DNA of 64,000 bases from Ciborinia camelliae (taxonomy: Eukaryota > Ascomycota > Leotiomycetes > Helotiales > Sclerotiniaceae), in NCBI GenBank assembly GCA_025890175.1, contig JANPYM010000005.1, positions 717,085 through 781,084 of the forward strand. Reading direction: 5' to 3'. The notes beneath the pieces are model-generated. The model saw only the letters and a program-made list of their open reading frames with translations. It made no database searches and was not told where the DNA came from. The position numbers and the translations under genes are program-made. Shown here in pieces: positions 36,531 to 47,017 of the stretch (position 1 is the stretch's first letter; every line of letters begins with the position of its first letter).

Positions 36531-38067
36531 GCCCAATAAAGTCATGGAGACATTATTGGCCACGATCAAAGTTTTCGGTTTGCTCATAACGAAGGTCGAA
36601 TATCCTAGGTCTAGAAGCTTAAATGCCTAGACAATACTTTCACCTTATTTCGGAGTTATTCGAGTATCTAATCCTTCTCGCCTCAAAATATCAGATAATG
36701 TTTACTTGACATCTTGATCCGCTTGAATCAACCAAGCCATACGATAGCGTGGGTTAATTGTGCTATTTGATGCAAGTGACTCACTCACCATCTCGTTGGC
36801 AGAACATTATCCTGCCAGAATACGGTGAATATTACCCAAGCCTCATTTTGTTGCATAATTATCTGAAAACTGAGAAGATTTTTCTAAGCCTCATCATCCC
36901 AATTGGGCCAAGAAAATCTGAAGAGATTGATTTGTTAGGTAGAAAGAAACATGATGAGTTTGGAGGGTTTTACTCAATATAGGTAGTTGTGTGGTCTAGT
37001 CAACCGCCCCCATTTTTTCATGTACAAAAAGTGCCATCCAACATACGGAAATAAAACCTAGAAAGTGTCCTTATTCCCAATCGATAGAATTTCAAGGGAT
37101 GAGATGTTCTGATGAGATGTTCTGATGAGATGTTCTGGCCTCTTCGCGCCGCATCAGCTCTCACAAGAAAAGTCGTTTTACGTAGTCACACTCGAGTAGT
37201 AGTTCTATATTGGCTCCAAGCTCATCGGAGAAAGTGGAAAATACTATCATTTTGCAGCATCGCTCCACGTACAGTAGAATCGTCGGCCCAATATTTGGAA
37301 TGAGTATGAATATGAACAGGTTGTCATCAAAAGGCCAAGTTCAGATGATGGCCCTGCGTCAAAATGGCTTGGTTTTCAACACGAACTGAAGATGCAAAAT
37401 ATCTTCAGCATTGATGTGATGATCCGACCACAAATCATTGCATTCCAGCGAATAATGCGGATGGGCCTCCTTGTACCATGTCCAAACCACCACCACAAGA
37501 TATCCTTACACTCATCCTCACTGCCAAAATCAAAGACCAACTTCTTTTCAAAAACAGCATGAATCGGTTTGGCTTGGAGGTATCTACCATGGTAGAAGAG
37601 TACGAGGATCAAGGTGATGGTTGTGAGCTTCTGGATGGTGATGAGGATTATGGTGAAGAATATTATGGGGGAGATTTTGAGGGGAGATTCTTTTTGAAAA
37701 ATTCTTTATATATTTGCGGATATATGGCCACGAAATTGGTGAATCTCAATAATACTTTGCTATTGCTTCCGTGAATATTATGACGTACGTTATTGTTGCG
37801 AGAACCCACCTTCTTGGAAGCAATGATGGTAAGTCTATTCTCTCATTCTGAATCCGTGTACCATTTTATAGTAAACTATATTTCGCTGTGAATCAAATAA
37901 TTTACCTTCACAAGCGGCATTTCTTTCCAAAGCCTCCGTATAAAAGGCTTCCTTTCTTCCCACAGCAACTCTTTTATCCTCATGCAGCATCAACCATTTT
38001 ATCACTTCTCCATAAACAAAACAGAACACAACAAACCTAATCCCACAAGAAATTGATATCAATCATT
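36531..38067. other. Spacer, no gene recognised
   Basis: A 98-codon ATG frame at 37478-37774 encodes an acidic Glu/Asp/Gly-rich stretch but has no recognisable family. GATGAGATGTTCT is repeated tandemly three times at about 37096-37137. Confidence 0.5.
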
Positions 38068-38703
38068 ATGTCTGCTTCCCGAATTTCAAGGCCGGACCTC
38101 CCAGATTCAGATGTACCTAGCCAAGAATCCCAGAAATATCTATATCTCTGCGTCTCAGAATCCGAAGACGACCAGCCCTTTGAGTATAACTTCACTCTCG
38201 TCACCGGCAACGTTTCCAAAAAAGCTACTCTTTTCCAGCATAAGGCAGTGGATATATGCCCCTGTGGCGGAAGCGAAGAATGCGGACTAGTAGGTCTAGA
38301 ATACCGCTACAATCATCTCTTCGACTCGAGTCAAAAAGTCCTCACACTTATCCAGGTAGCCAAAGTCAAAAATGTCGATCTCTTGGAAATGGGTTTATAC
38401 AAATTGGACCTCGAGAAATATGGTGGTGGAATACTCCGCTGGTGGATTCGCGCCATGATGACTCTTGTCTGGGAAAATCGAACCGGACGAATCCTGGAGT
38501 TTAATTGGGAATTCGATATCGATAAAGTGGAGTATGCCGCCGAGAACTTTACATATTCTAAGATTGTGAAGGGGGAGATTTTGGAAGGGCGTTGGGTTGA
38601 GAGGGATATTCCGGTTTTTGATATGGCGACATATCATTCAGAGATGTCTAAATTGAATGCTCGGGATCGGGAAGTTGCTGATGGTTCCGAGGGAATCCCA
38701 TAG
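38068..38703 (+). CDS. Hypothetical protein, 211 residues
   Basis: Single-exon frame from the ATG at 38068 (MSASRISRPDLPD); the frame is open slightly upstream but without ATG. I do not recognise the family. The first 30 residues are polar and probably disordered. The body is mixed alpha/beta in look: YLYLCVSESEDD, FEYNFTLVTGNVSKKATLFQHKAVDICPC, then GGGILRWWIRAMMTLVWENRTGRILEF, which is rich in Trp and alternates hydrophobic and charged residues. CPCGGSEECG (three Cys) could bind metal or form a disulfide. No signal peptide and no membrane helix. Even composition and length argue for a real gene, perhaps limited to close relatives. Confidence 0.6.
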   Translation: MSASRISRPDLPDSDVPSQESQKYLYLCVSESEDDQPFEYNFTLVTGNVSKKATLFQHKAVDICPCGGSEECGLVGLEYRYNHLFDSSQKVLTLIQVAKVKNVDLLEMGLYKLDLEKYGGGILRWWIRAMMTLVWENRTGRILEFNWEFDIDKVEYAAENFTYSKIVKGEILEGRWVERDIPVFDMATYHSEMSKLNARDREVADGSEGIP

Positions 38704-39544
38704 GGGGGAGCGAGAAAGTTCATAGAGGAGTACTATGTAAAAATCGATGATGTTTGCGGTGTGATCACTAATGATAGGATATATGGTTGTGCTTGATTTT
38801 GTGTCATGTCTTGTAAGCTTCCAAGTATGAAGATGAACCCGAATTTCAAATTTCACCTCCTCTTAAGTCTTTCCCATTCCTAACAATTGATTACGCGCCT
38901 TCCTTAGTAAACTTATATGTTGGCTAAGCCAAAATTGGCTGATTTCGGAAAGATCCGTCTTTTGAAGTAAATGATTATCTTTGATAGCGTGACAAAGTGA
39001 ATGGTTGCATAATTTCTAAATCGGGGAGGAAAGCACCATTCCACAGCATTTTAAGTAGATGGCTAGTCCCAATTGCAGTCCTTTGAATCCTTTCATGCTT
39101 GAAGAATTTTAGTAAATTCATTGTTCTAGATAATTAGATTCAATAATCAATATCACTTCAATACTTAAAAAAGAATTTTGATATCCAAAATGGTTCCAAT
39201 ATTTCAAAATCTCTTGTTACTAAAATGAAGTGTGGAGTATTGGTCACACTGTAACTTTCCTCATCCTACGGCTCTTCCTTCCCATTCCTGACCTGAAATT
39301 CTTCTCCGTTCCTTCCTCCTCTTGAGCAACGAAGATTTGACCTAGGCGAGAAAGGTATCTGTATAGATTTTACTGCAATTCAACTTGTTCCTTTTATAAA
39401 CTTCATAATCAATTTCATCAAGCAATAAAACTTCAGAACTTATCCCGCAAACTTCAACGAATCCTTCCAAGACATTCCTACTACATTTTGGATTTGTTCT
39501 CACAATATCGATTTAGATTTCTGCAAAACAAGTCCTACTTGAAG
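38704..39544. other. Spacer between orphan and SET gene
   Basis: No gene seen. Pyrimidine-rich tracts at about 39260-39330 could belong to the promoter of the SET-domain gene. Confidence 0.5.
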
Positions 39545-40411
39545 ATGTTTACTGGGGATTATGGACCAATTGTGCAATCCTATAATACTAGGGTGGGAAA
39601 CGTTTGTACTGTTAAGAATGATTGTCCTGCCGGTACTATTGTTCATTGGGACACCATATTGTTGTCGTTTTCTTACCCTTCTCGTAACGCCTATCCAACC
39701 GAAGCTTCAGTGATGAATTCTGTTCGTTCATTGAATCAGGATTCAACACGTAGCTTCTATCTTTTGGAACACCCCGCCGACAGTGTTTATGACATCTTTA
39801 CCAAGAATGCTGTTAAGTTCCCAGCACTTGCTTCCACAAGCAACATGGTGGTTGTGCCTACCCATGGGATGCCTTTCGAACATAGTTGTACTCCAACCGC
39901 TATATGCGTTGTCGTCGAAAATCGAATTGAGGTCCGACTTACCAAACCTGTCAAACGGAACGAGAAAATCAGCCTTTGTTATTCCCCCATGATGCTCTCA
40001 GCACCAGAACGAGAACAATTTCTGCATCATTACTTTAAAATTCAACATTCCGCATGCCATACATGTTTGCTTGGAGGTCAAGAAGATGATAAAAGAGCAG
40101 TGTTATTTGGGATGTGGGAAAGATTTGAAAAATTGGGCTGGGCGGAGGTAGGAGAAGGCACCTTTCGAGCTGAGGTCGATAAGATATGTGAAAGAGTTCA
40201 GGGACAGAGTCTTGAACCTTACTTCTGGGAATTCTTCTCGGTCGCTGAATACAAGGCTCGAGAGGCTAGATTTTCCAGCCATTTAATTATGGCCAAATGG
40301 TTACTTGAGACCATCCGGATACAAGGAGGTGAAGGTCATCCAGAGTTCAAAAGAACGAAGGATTATATAAGTGGCGATTTGGTTTTGGAAGATGACATGA
40401 GGCTAGGTTGA
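39545..40411 (+). CDS. SET-domain protein (SMYD-like lysine methyltransferase family)
   Basis: Single exon of 288 residues from the ATG at 39545 (MFTGDYG). The SET core is recognisable by FEHSCTPTAICVV (the NHSC motif, with Glu in place of Asn), RNEKISLCYSP (the GEEI-SY motif, with Cys-Tyr), and APEREQFLHHYFKIQHSACHTCLLG, a post-SET Cys-X2-Cys region typical of SMYD-like fungal proteins. The N-terminus gives a normal SET-N strand (GNVCTVKNDCPAGTIVHWD). No MYND finger is visible. The Asn of the NHSC motif helps hold SAM, so its loss makes activity uncertain. Target, if any, is unknown; many fungal paralogues of this type are short and lineage-expanded. Confidence 0.78.
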   Translation: MFTGDYGPIVQSYNTRVGNVCTVKNDCPAGTIVHWDTILLSFSYPSRNAYPTEASVMNSVRSLNQDSTRSFYLLEHPADSVYDIFTKNAVKFPALASTSNMVVVPTHGMPFEHSCTPTAICVVVENRIEVRLTKPVKRNEKISLCYSPMMLSAPEREQFLHHYFKIQHSACHTCLLGGQEDDKRAVLFGMWERFEKLGWAEVGEGTFRAEVDKICERVQGQSLEPYFWEFFSVAEYKAREARFSSHLIMAKWLLETIRIQGGEGHPEFKRTKDYISGDLVLEDDMRLG

Positions 40412-41092
40412 AGGTTATGGGAGAAGCTAGTATTTGTACGATGGCAGGGTGTCATGGGGGTATGATGAAAAATGTTATTTTTTTTTGGCCTTCTTGGGAG
40501 ACGCCTAGACTGTTTATACAGACCTCCAACCTATATATTTAAATCGAACACCCCTTGAACTTTTGCAAGGCATCCAATAAGAGCAAGTCAACTCTCCGAA
40601 TCCAACTTGAAACCTTCAATTTGTGATAAACAATCGAAAGGGTTTAACTGCTATGCAAGAAACCAAAGTTACATCGTATAAGTATACGGAAATCCAATCC
40701 AGACCAAAGAATCAATACCCACTCATAACGTCGCAAAGTCATGCTCCCATCTACTTCGTCTCGAGCATAATTATAGTGTTATGATAAGGGAATCTCTAGG
40801 GAGATACCCGAATATTAAATCTGTACCACTCTAAGTCGTTGGCGATTTTGCTCTCTGACGATATGAATAATCTTGACCACTTACATGTTATAAATCACAA
40901 AACCCTGACTATTGATGAAGAAGAACCAATCCATTTTACAAGTGTCTCGAAATCCCCAATCCATATCGAATGACCTCCTCAGAATTATTGCAATCCTATC
41001 CCAACAATCCACCTAGCCCAAAGCCCGAATATCTTGATGATCAACCTCAGGAAGAGGATCGCGTCCTTGAACCTTGACCAATAACTTTCCCC
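40412..41092. other. Convergent 3' spacer
   Basis: Lies between the ends of two convergent genes; it probably holds both 3' UTRs and poly(A) sites. No other feature seen. Confidence 0.5.
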
Positions 41093-41563
41093 TCATAGTT
41101 TGGTGGCCACTTCAGTCTTTTCCTCTATAGCACCACCCTGGTTCTTCATTGCTGTCTCCGATAGTTGAGATTCATCCCCGGCCTCGTTCGCATCGGATTC
41201 TCCGTCCGTCTCTGCGCTACTTGTTTCGGACTTTTTATCGGATTCCATGTAATCAGTTGAACTTTTCGGCCGCCTCCAGTCTTTCGTTCTAAGCTGCTTG
41301 CAAGCGTCGCAGATGTCGGGGATACGTTTATAGACTTGCTCAGCTCCTCTGCATAACCCTCTTCTTGATTCTCGACATAAGAAATTCTGATATGATATAT
41401 AATGTAGGCATGAATCGTATACGAAAAGGCATTCCGTACACATGGTGACCGATAGAGAATTGGTTCCCTGGTAGATAGATGATCGAGGTTTGCGAAGATG
41501 GTATTCTCGAGAAAGCCAAAGCTGTTTTCTTTTTTTAGTATTGGGAAATGCCAGATTGCTCAT
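41093..41563 (-). CDS. Small Cys-containing fungal protein of unknown function
   Basis: Single exon, 156 residues. The centre, MCTECLFVYDSCLHYISYQNF followed by CRESRRGLCRGAEQVYKRIPDICDACKQL, has a Cys/His pattern (CxxC, CLHY, CDAC) that looks like a small zinc-binding fold and matches a family of short fungal proteins I remember without a function. The last 55 residues are acidic and Ser-rich (disordered). No signal peptide, so the Cys residues are more likely metal ligands than disulfides. An internal ATG at the conserved MCTEC (about 40 residues in) is an alternative start. Confidence 0.65.
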   Translation of the reverse strand: MSNLAFPNTKKRKQLWLSREYHLRKPRSSIYQGTNSLSVTMCTECLFVYDSCLHYISYQNFLCRESRRGLCRGAEQVYKRIPDICDACKQLRTKDWRRPKSSTDYMESDKKSETSSAETDGESDANEAGDESQLSETAMKNQGGAIEEKTEVATKL

Positions 41564-42360
41564 CCGTACGGTAATATCAAATTACCAAAACGTTTTGTGG
41601 GAAATTCTTTTCTTTCCGAAAATGCGAGTTTGATGTTTCGGTATGGAGAAGAAGATGGAGCTTAGGAAACATCAAGGGCTTTTTTTATGAAGAAAATCTG
41701 GCAATACGGTTTGAAAACTAAACGCATGGCTGTACGCATGGGGGTTGTGAGTTTGATATGATTGTTCTTTCAAAAGATGCCGTATTTTTTTACGGATGAT
41801 TAACAGGCCCAGAAAGCTTTACCATTATATTAATCATATCATTTTCAAATTTTCTGAATTAAGGAACTCTGATGGTACTTCAACATCCATATTCCAAAGG
41901 TAGTTATGGATAGCACTTGCTATCCAGACAAAATGATACCAGAATAATCATATTTTTGTCAGAAAAAAAGACGGCGATTAACAGTCACACTTCCAATAAC
42001 CAAATTACAGTTAGCGGCTTTCGAGTTTGAATAAGCAAACAGACATGCTAATCCATAATAATTATAAATTTGACTCAACTATATGATGGCAAAGTTTCAA
42101 TTCGTATATATCATTCGTTTCCTGCTCTTCATAAGAGAGGTATACTTATGAGATAGTACCAAGTTCCAACAGCGTCTGATGTTGCCTCCATCACCATCAC
42201 CATCACCATAACCCCGGACCTCCACCTCCCCCTTCACCCCGACTTACCACCTCCTCAAAACCCCGGCCCAAAATTTCCATCACCACTATCACGATGGATC
42301 ATAAGCAAGAATACCAACGGCAAAAGAACAACGACAGCAACAACAACAAGGAAAAAAAAC
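41564..42360. other. Spacer with CATCAC repeat
   Basis: No gene assigned. (CATCAC)n lies at about 42190-42208. The chitinase could have one more exon here, since a strong GTGAGT donor sits at its apparent stop (see that entry). Confidence 0.45.
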
Positions 42361-44177
42361 TCACGTCCCCACAACCTGCAAATCCAAACTCCAAACCGCC
42401 GTCCCCCCAATACACAACTCATCCGCATACGCCATCTTCAACCCCCAAGTCTCCTCATCATCATAACCCATCCACTGGCGTCCGCCTCCATAAACAATCT
42501 GTTTGACCCCCGTGGCCCCTCCAGCTGCCGCCGACGATCCCACCCACGTAGGTCTCAACCCTTCTCGTTGAATCAACACCGCAATCTCCCTCATGCTCAA
42601 TATTCCATCCTCCGTGCTACAAGGTCCGGGCAAACTCAGTCCGTTGTACGGACACCCTATGTCATTACAAGCCGGATTGGAAAGTGCATAGCCGCGACCA
42701 TAGGCTGCTAGTCCGAGATTGAGTTTAGAGGGATCAACGCCTGCGAACCAGAGGGGAGAAATGGCAGATGTGATATCGGGGATGGAAGTTTGGGGACGCA
42801 CGAAGGCGCCAAGGGAGGGGTTGTTAGCTTCCCAGGGACCATGTAGATCGTAGGACATAAAGTTGAAAAAATTGGTGTAGGGTTCTAGTTCAACGGGGTT
42901 GAAGAATTGGAGGGAGTAGAAATCCGGTGGTCTATATTTTCTATTAGTCCAAACCAACCCCACCCCCCTCTCACTTTCTCCAAGACGAGGAATTAGTTGA
43001 AGAAATGAGAAATACGAACAAAACAACACTAATCCCCCAATTCCTCCCCGGATAATTCGCGTTAAAACTCTCCCTCAGCTCCCTCACCAACAGGACAAAA
43101 TTATCCCGATCATTCATACTCGTCGGAAACTCCCAATCTAAATCCACCCCACCAAATCCAAATGTACTCAACCACCCTTCCACACTACTAATAAAAGCCG
43201 CTCTATTCCCCTGATTTGAGACCATCTGACTCCAAATCGGCGGTAAAACACTCGATCCACCCCCTCCAATCGCCATATACGTTGACAAAGTCGCCGACGC
43301 AAGCGCGGTAAAGGGATACATGAGAGGTACATCCGAGTTATCAAATGGCACGACGCGGAAGGTGTTAGGGGAGATGGACATGAAGGCGAAGATGAGGTGA
43401 GTGAGGCCTTGCGTATTGATGAGGGAGATGGGGAGGGCGTTGCAAGAACGCGTGGAGCTGCCGACTTGCCAGTAGGCTACTTTCCGCCCGTTAGAAGCCG
43501 TGGTGCTGCCGGGGCCGCAGTTGGGATAGTTTATCACGCCACAGGCGCCGTAGCCTCGCTGGCAAGGGACGTTGCCGTTGACGGGGTCGGCGTTTATGCA
43601 ATAGGCAGATGTGGTCTGTGAAGGTTACCTGTTAGTGGGGATGACGAAGTAAGAATACTTACTACGGTAAGAAAAGTCTTGTGCGCACAGCATATTGAAA
43701 GGTCTAGGAATACGTACCCCGCAGTATCCATTACCGCTACAGCAAGTATTCAGAGGACATACTTGACTCCCTTGCGGAGCATTCCTACCACATTGCGCCA
43801 CGTCGCGGCGGTTCGAGAAGTGATTTGAAGCGGGTGTTCTCGTACAATTCGCAGACTTGAAGTCACACTGTCCTAACCTTTCAATGAGGATATTAGCATG
43901 ATCTCGTAAAGCATATAGAGTGAGCTTCTTTGGAAGCGTGATAAATGTCCACCAGGAGATAGCTGCGAGAAAGGATAAAAAGAGATATACTCACTGCTGA
44001 ATGATTAGAATCTCCTCGAGTGGTATGCTATTAGCCAACTACGAGTTCGGAATCTGAAGGACTTGCCGAATTGCAGCAATTGTCATCATGACCCAGATCT
44101 CGTTGGAGAAGCACCGGTCCAGCATCACAAATCCCCATACAAAGCAAACCAAGCAAGAAGGATATGCAGAAAAGCAT
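42361..44177 (-). CDS. Secreted GH18 chitinase with hevein-type chitin-binding module
   Basis: Start ATG at 44177 gives a signal peptide (MLFCISFLLGLLCMGIC). Firm exons: one ending at 43718 with the chitin-binding module CGRNAPQGSQVCPLNTCCSGNGYCG; 43615-43020, which continues TTSAYC and begins the catalytic domain at KVAYWQV; and 42931-42361. The GH18 active-site motif is FGGVDLDWEFP (DxxDxDxE intact); MSYDLHGPWE and TAVWSLDL follow. The 43019-42932 intron has a GTTCGT donor and joins GISVVL to PPDFYSL. The join between the signal exon (ending about 44040) and the module exon (starting near 43877) is not resolved; the reading frame of the latter is open further upstream. The last codons before TGA overlap a GTGAGT, so a further 3' exon is possible. 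Type resembles fungal subgroup C (killer-toxin-like) chitinases without a visible LysM. Likely roles are wall remodelling or attack on other fungi. Confidence 0.85.
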
Positions 44178-44698
44178 GATATCAGAAGTGAATGTGTTTC
44201 TCACTCATATTGGAACGAAAGGAGAAGGAGAAGGGATTATATCCCAATCAACTACTGTGTATAAAAGGAGCAAACACTCCGACATATATGCATCTGATGT
44301 TTCTGCGTCCGCAATACGCAATATTGAGCAGGTGAGCGGGAATTGACCCATCCGCAACCATATAATTGAAAATTTGGCGAGATGAGTCTGGAGGCTGGTA
44401 CCTCTATAACAGATCTGATAGAAAAATATCTGTATGCCCAGTATTTGAATTCACTAGTCATTGAATAGGGAATTTTATATATATTAGGGAGTACTGCAAC
44501 ATGCAGAGCCGAGACATTTCAACGCCTCTGCGTAACCTAGAATCCCAAGAAGAAGGTATGAAAGAACTTCAAAACATCATAGTAGGAAACATGTGAAATT
44601 TGTACAACCACTTGTGATCCGAGGTATCGAACGAAAAGAACACCAATTTCCCGCCTGCCCAGCGGTTTCGGCGTTTTGGTACACGCTTTGCTAATATC
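44178..44698. other. Spacer, chitinase promoter side
   Basis: No gene seen. It holds the chitinase promoter, read leftward, and the 3' end of the Sas10 gene. Confidence 0.5.
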
Positions 44699-46610
44699 CT
44701 ACAACTTTCGACTCTTGACCAAACCAGTCTTGATACCGGTCTTCTCACCACCATAACCACCTTTCTCCTCTCCACCCTTGTACACAGCCCGCATACTGCC
44801 CAATTTCTTTTTCTTCTCATCATACTTCATTCTCTTCTTCACTCTGGGGTTTCTGACCTCCTTCTTCCTCTTTGGCGCCAATCCCTTGTTCTTCTCAATA
44901 ACATATCCAATGGCTCTCTTGCCATCTTCATCCTTCTCCACTTCTACCACTCTCGCCAATTTCCCTGCCTTCTTCGCTTCTACAATCGCTGCATATTTCG
45001 CGTCTTTGTCGTCCTTACGTTTCTTTGATGTTTGTGCGACCATATCATAATATTCATCTTCACCATCTCGAACTTCATCAGCAACAGCTGCCTGATCTTC
45101 ATCATCGCTGTCACCACCAAGAGCCGTGCCTCGTCCATATTCATCCAATTTCTTTCCGCGCTTCTCGGCCTCAAGGTTGAGTCGTGCTTGGCGATCTCGG
45201 AGTCTTTCTCTGTAAGGTAGATCCTCATCACCACCAGCTCCCCTTCCAGCGTCGACTCTTCTATTCGCTTTCTGAGCGATTTGAGAGGTGTAAAATTTGA
45301 GAGATTTCTTTCTCTTGGCCTTCTCCTCCGCAGCCTTGGCATCCATAGATTCTTCTTCACCAAAGTCGGAATCGTCATCTGCCTCAACAATAGCTCTCGA
45401 TGCTTTCTTGGATTTCTTGGTTCTTGAAACGAGATCATCGAGATCCGCCAAGTCATCTTCTGCTTCTTGTATTTGTTTGCTGCGTTTTGCAGCGGCCCTT
45501 TCAGCTGCAGCGGCGCGAGCCAGATCTTTTCTAGATTTCTTCGTTGGTCGGAGGGCCTCCATCTCTTCCTCTGCTGTGGTTGTATCCTCAAGATCCTCCA
45601 TTGATTCGTCTTCCGAGCTGTCTTCCACCTCTGCAATTTCAATTGATTGAACCTTTGACCATAACTCCCTACACTGTAGTAGACTGTCCATAACTGCATG
45701 ATCTCTTAGCTCTGATGGATCGATAGTCTTTCCCTGCCCCTTTCCATCTTGCGCCGGAGACGTCAAAATCGCAAAGTACATGGTTAAAGCCGCCATGTAA
45801 GCTGCTAAGGCCCTAGCCTTGACAACTGGAATAGGCATCGCTTCAATTGCATCCTCGGACATCTCGTCTACTTCCTTTTGTAGGTCTTGAAGAATGGGCT
45901 GTAGTTCTACAAATTCGTTTGCCAGAAACTCGAATTCCGGGTATCTCGTTTGCAGTATCCTCAACCTTTCTTCCGGACCCATCTCTTCTGTAATCTCCAC
46001 TTCTTTCAGAACCTCCGTCACCACATCTCCTTCTTCATCATCGCCTCCCTCACCCAGCCATTCATTCTCATCAAACCCAAAATCCGCTTCGGACATTTTC
46101 TGTAGTTTCTTCTGTTGTAATCGTTTGGCCTCTGCTTCTTCCTCCAGGGCATCAGCTTCCGTTTCGATATTATCCGCATCGTAGTAATCGCGCTTTGAAG
46201 ATCCCCATCCCTCAGCATCCTCATCTTCCTCTTCAGCGCCCTCGTCATCGGATAGTTGTGCCTTGGATTTCTTCTTCGATTTTGGCGCTTCGATCTCTTC
46301 TTCTTCCTCTGAACTCTCCGAGTATCCTAATATTTCCTCGTCCGACTGCTCAATTAATTCATCTGCAAAACTATCAGAGGCTGTGAAGTTCGGAATTCCA
46401 ATTAATCTAACCTTCATTTCTTGACTTTCTTTGGCGTTTCGCACGAGGTTCTTCGTCCAGCATAACTTTATCTCTGTTGATATGAAATTCATCCTCGGAG
46501 TCTGCGATATCTTCATATGTTGTGAAGGCAACTTTTCCTTTAGACTTGTCGAAATCCTGTGTGCCGGTTTTGGCACTCGGCGCAGACGCCTTTCTCTTTT
46601 TGCCAGCCAT
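44699..46610 (-). CDS. SAS10: Sas10/Utp3, small-subunit processome protein
   Basis: Nucleolar factor of U3 snoRNP-dependent 18S rRNA maturation. Exons 46610-46412 and 46362-44699 (intron 49 bp, Asp codon split) give 620 residues. The N-terminus MAGKKRKAS is basic; long acidic runs follow (SSEEEEEIEA, EDEDAEGWGSSKRDYYDAD), as usual for Sas10. The Sas10/Utp3/C1D domain covers about 190-300 (ELQPILQDLQKEVDEM, VVKARALAAYMAALTMYFAILTSP). The conserved C-terminal Sas10 domain ends the protein: NPRVKKRMKYDEKKKKLGSMRAVYK then GYGGEKTGIKTGLVKSRKL. Using the longer frame to 46576 without splicing would give an unlike N-terminus. The gene is followed upstream by Mediator 5 on the same strand. Confidence 0.94.
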
Positions 46611-47017
46611 TGTTGTAAATTGACTTGTATTATTACGCAAATTTTGTAGAATCGTCTTCCTCTTCAGGTTCAAGAATTCGATAGGAATCGAAAAATAATT
46701 TTCTCATTATCTTAGCGTCACGCTAACCCCTGCTGCCGGAGATAAGAAAATCATATATTCACGTGATTCTCCCCCTTCTCTTCGGCGTCTTTTTTCACAT
46801 TTCATACTTAGTTTCAAACTGCAGCATATTTAAATAAATTTTGACTGATAATTAAACTGTCCTATGTTCATCTCATTATATCTCATTATCCATAGTAATA
46901 CTCCTGCATGGTATATTCCCAGCAATATATACATGATGCAAAACCAATGCTCTTGATATTGTAGGCCAAAATAACCCCTTTTCCCTTCCTCCTTCCCCAA
47001 CCAAACCCATCCAAAAT
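46611..47017. promoter_or_regulatory. Spacer between MED5 stop and SAS10 start
   Basis: 407 bp holding the SAS10 promoter and the MED5 3' UTR. No definite element seen. Confidence 0.45.

Noticed and set aside
37478..37774. 98-codon acidic ATG frame
   Set aside because: Low complexity in the middle, no recognisable homology, and another long frame lies on the opposite strand.
44980..45699. 239-codon minus-strand frame inside the Sas10 gene
   Set aside because: Shadow of the Glu/Lys-rich Sas10 coding sequence in another frame.
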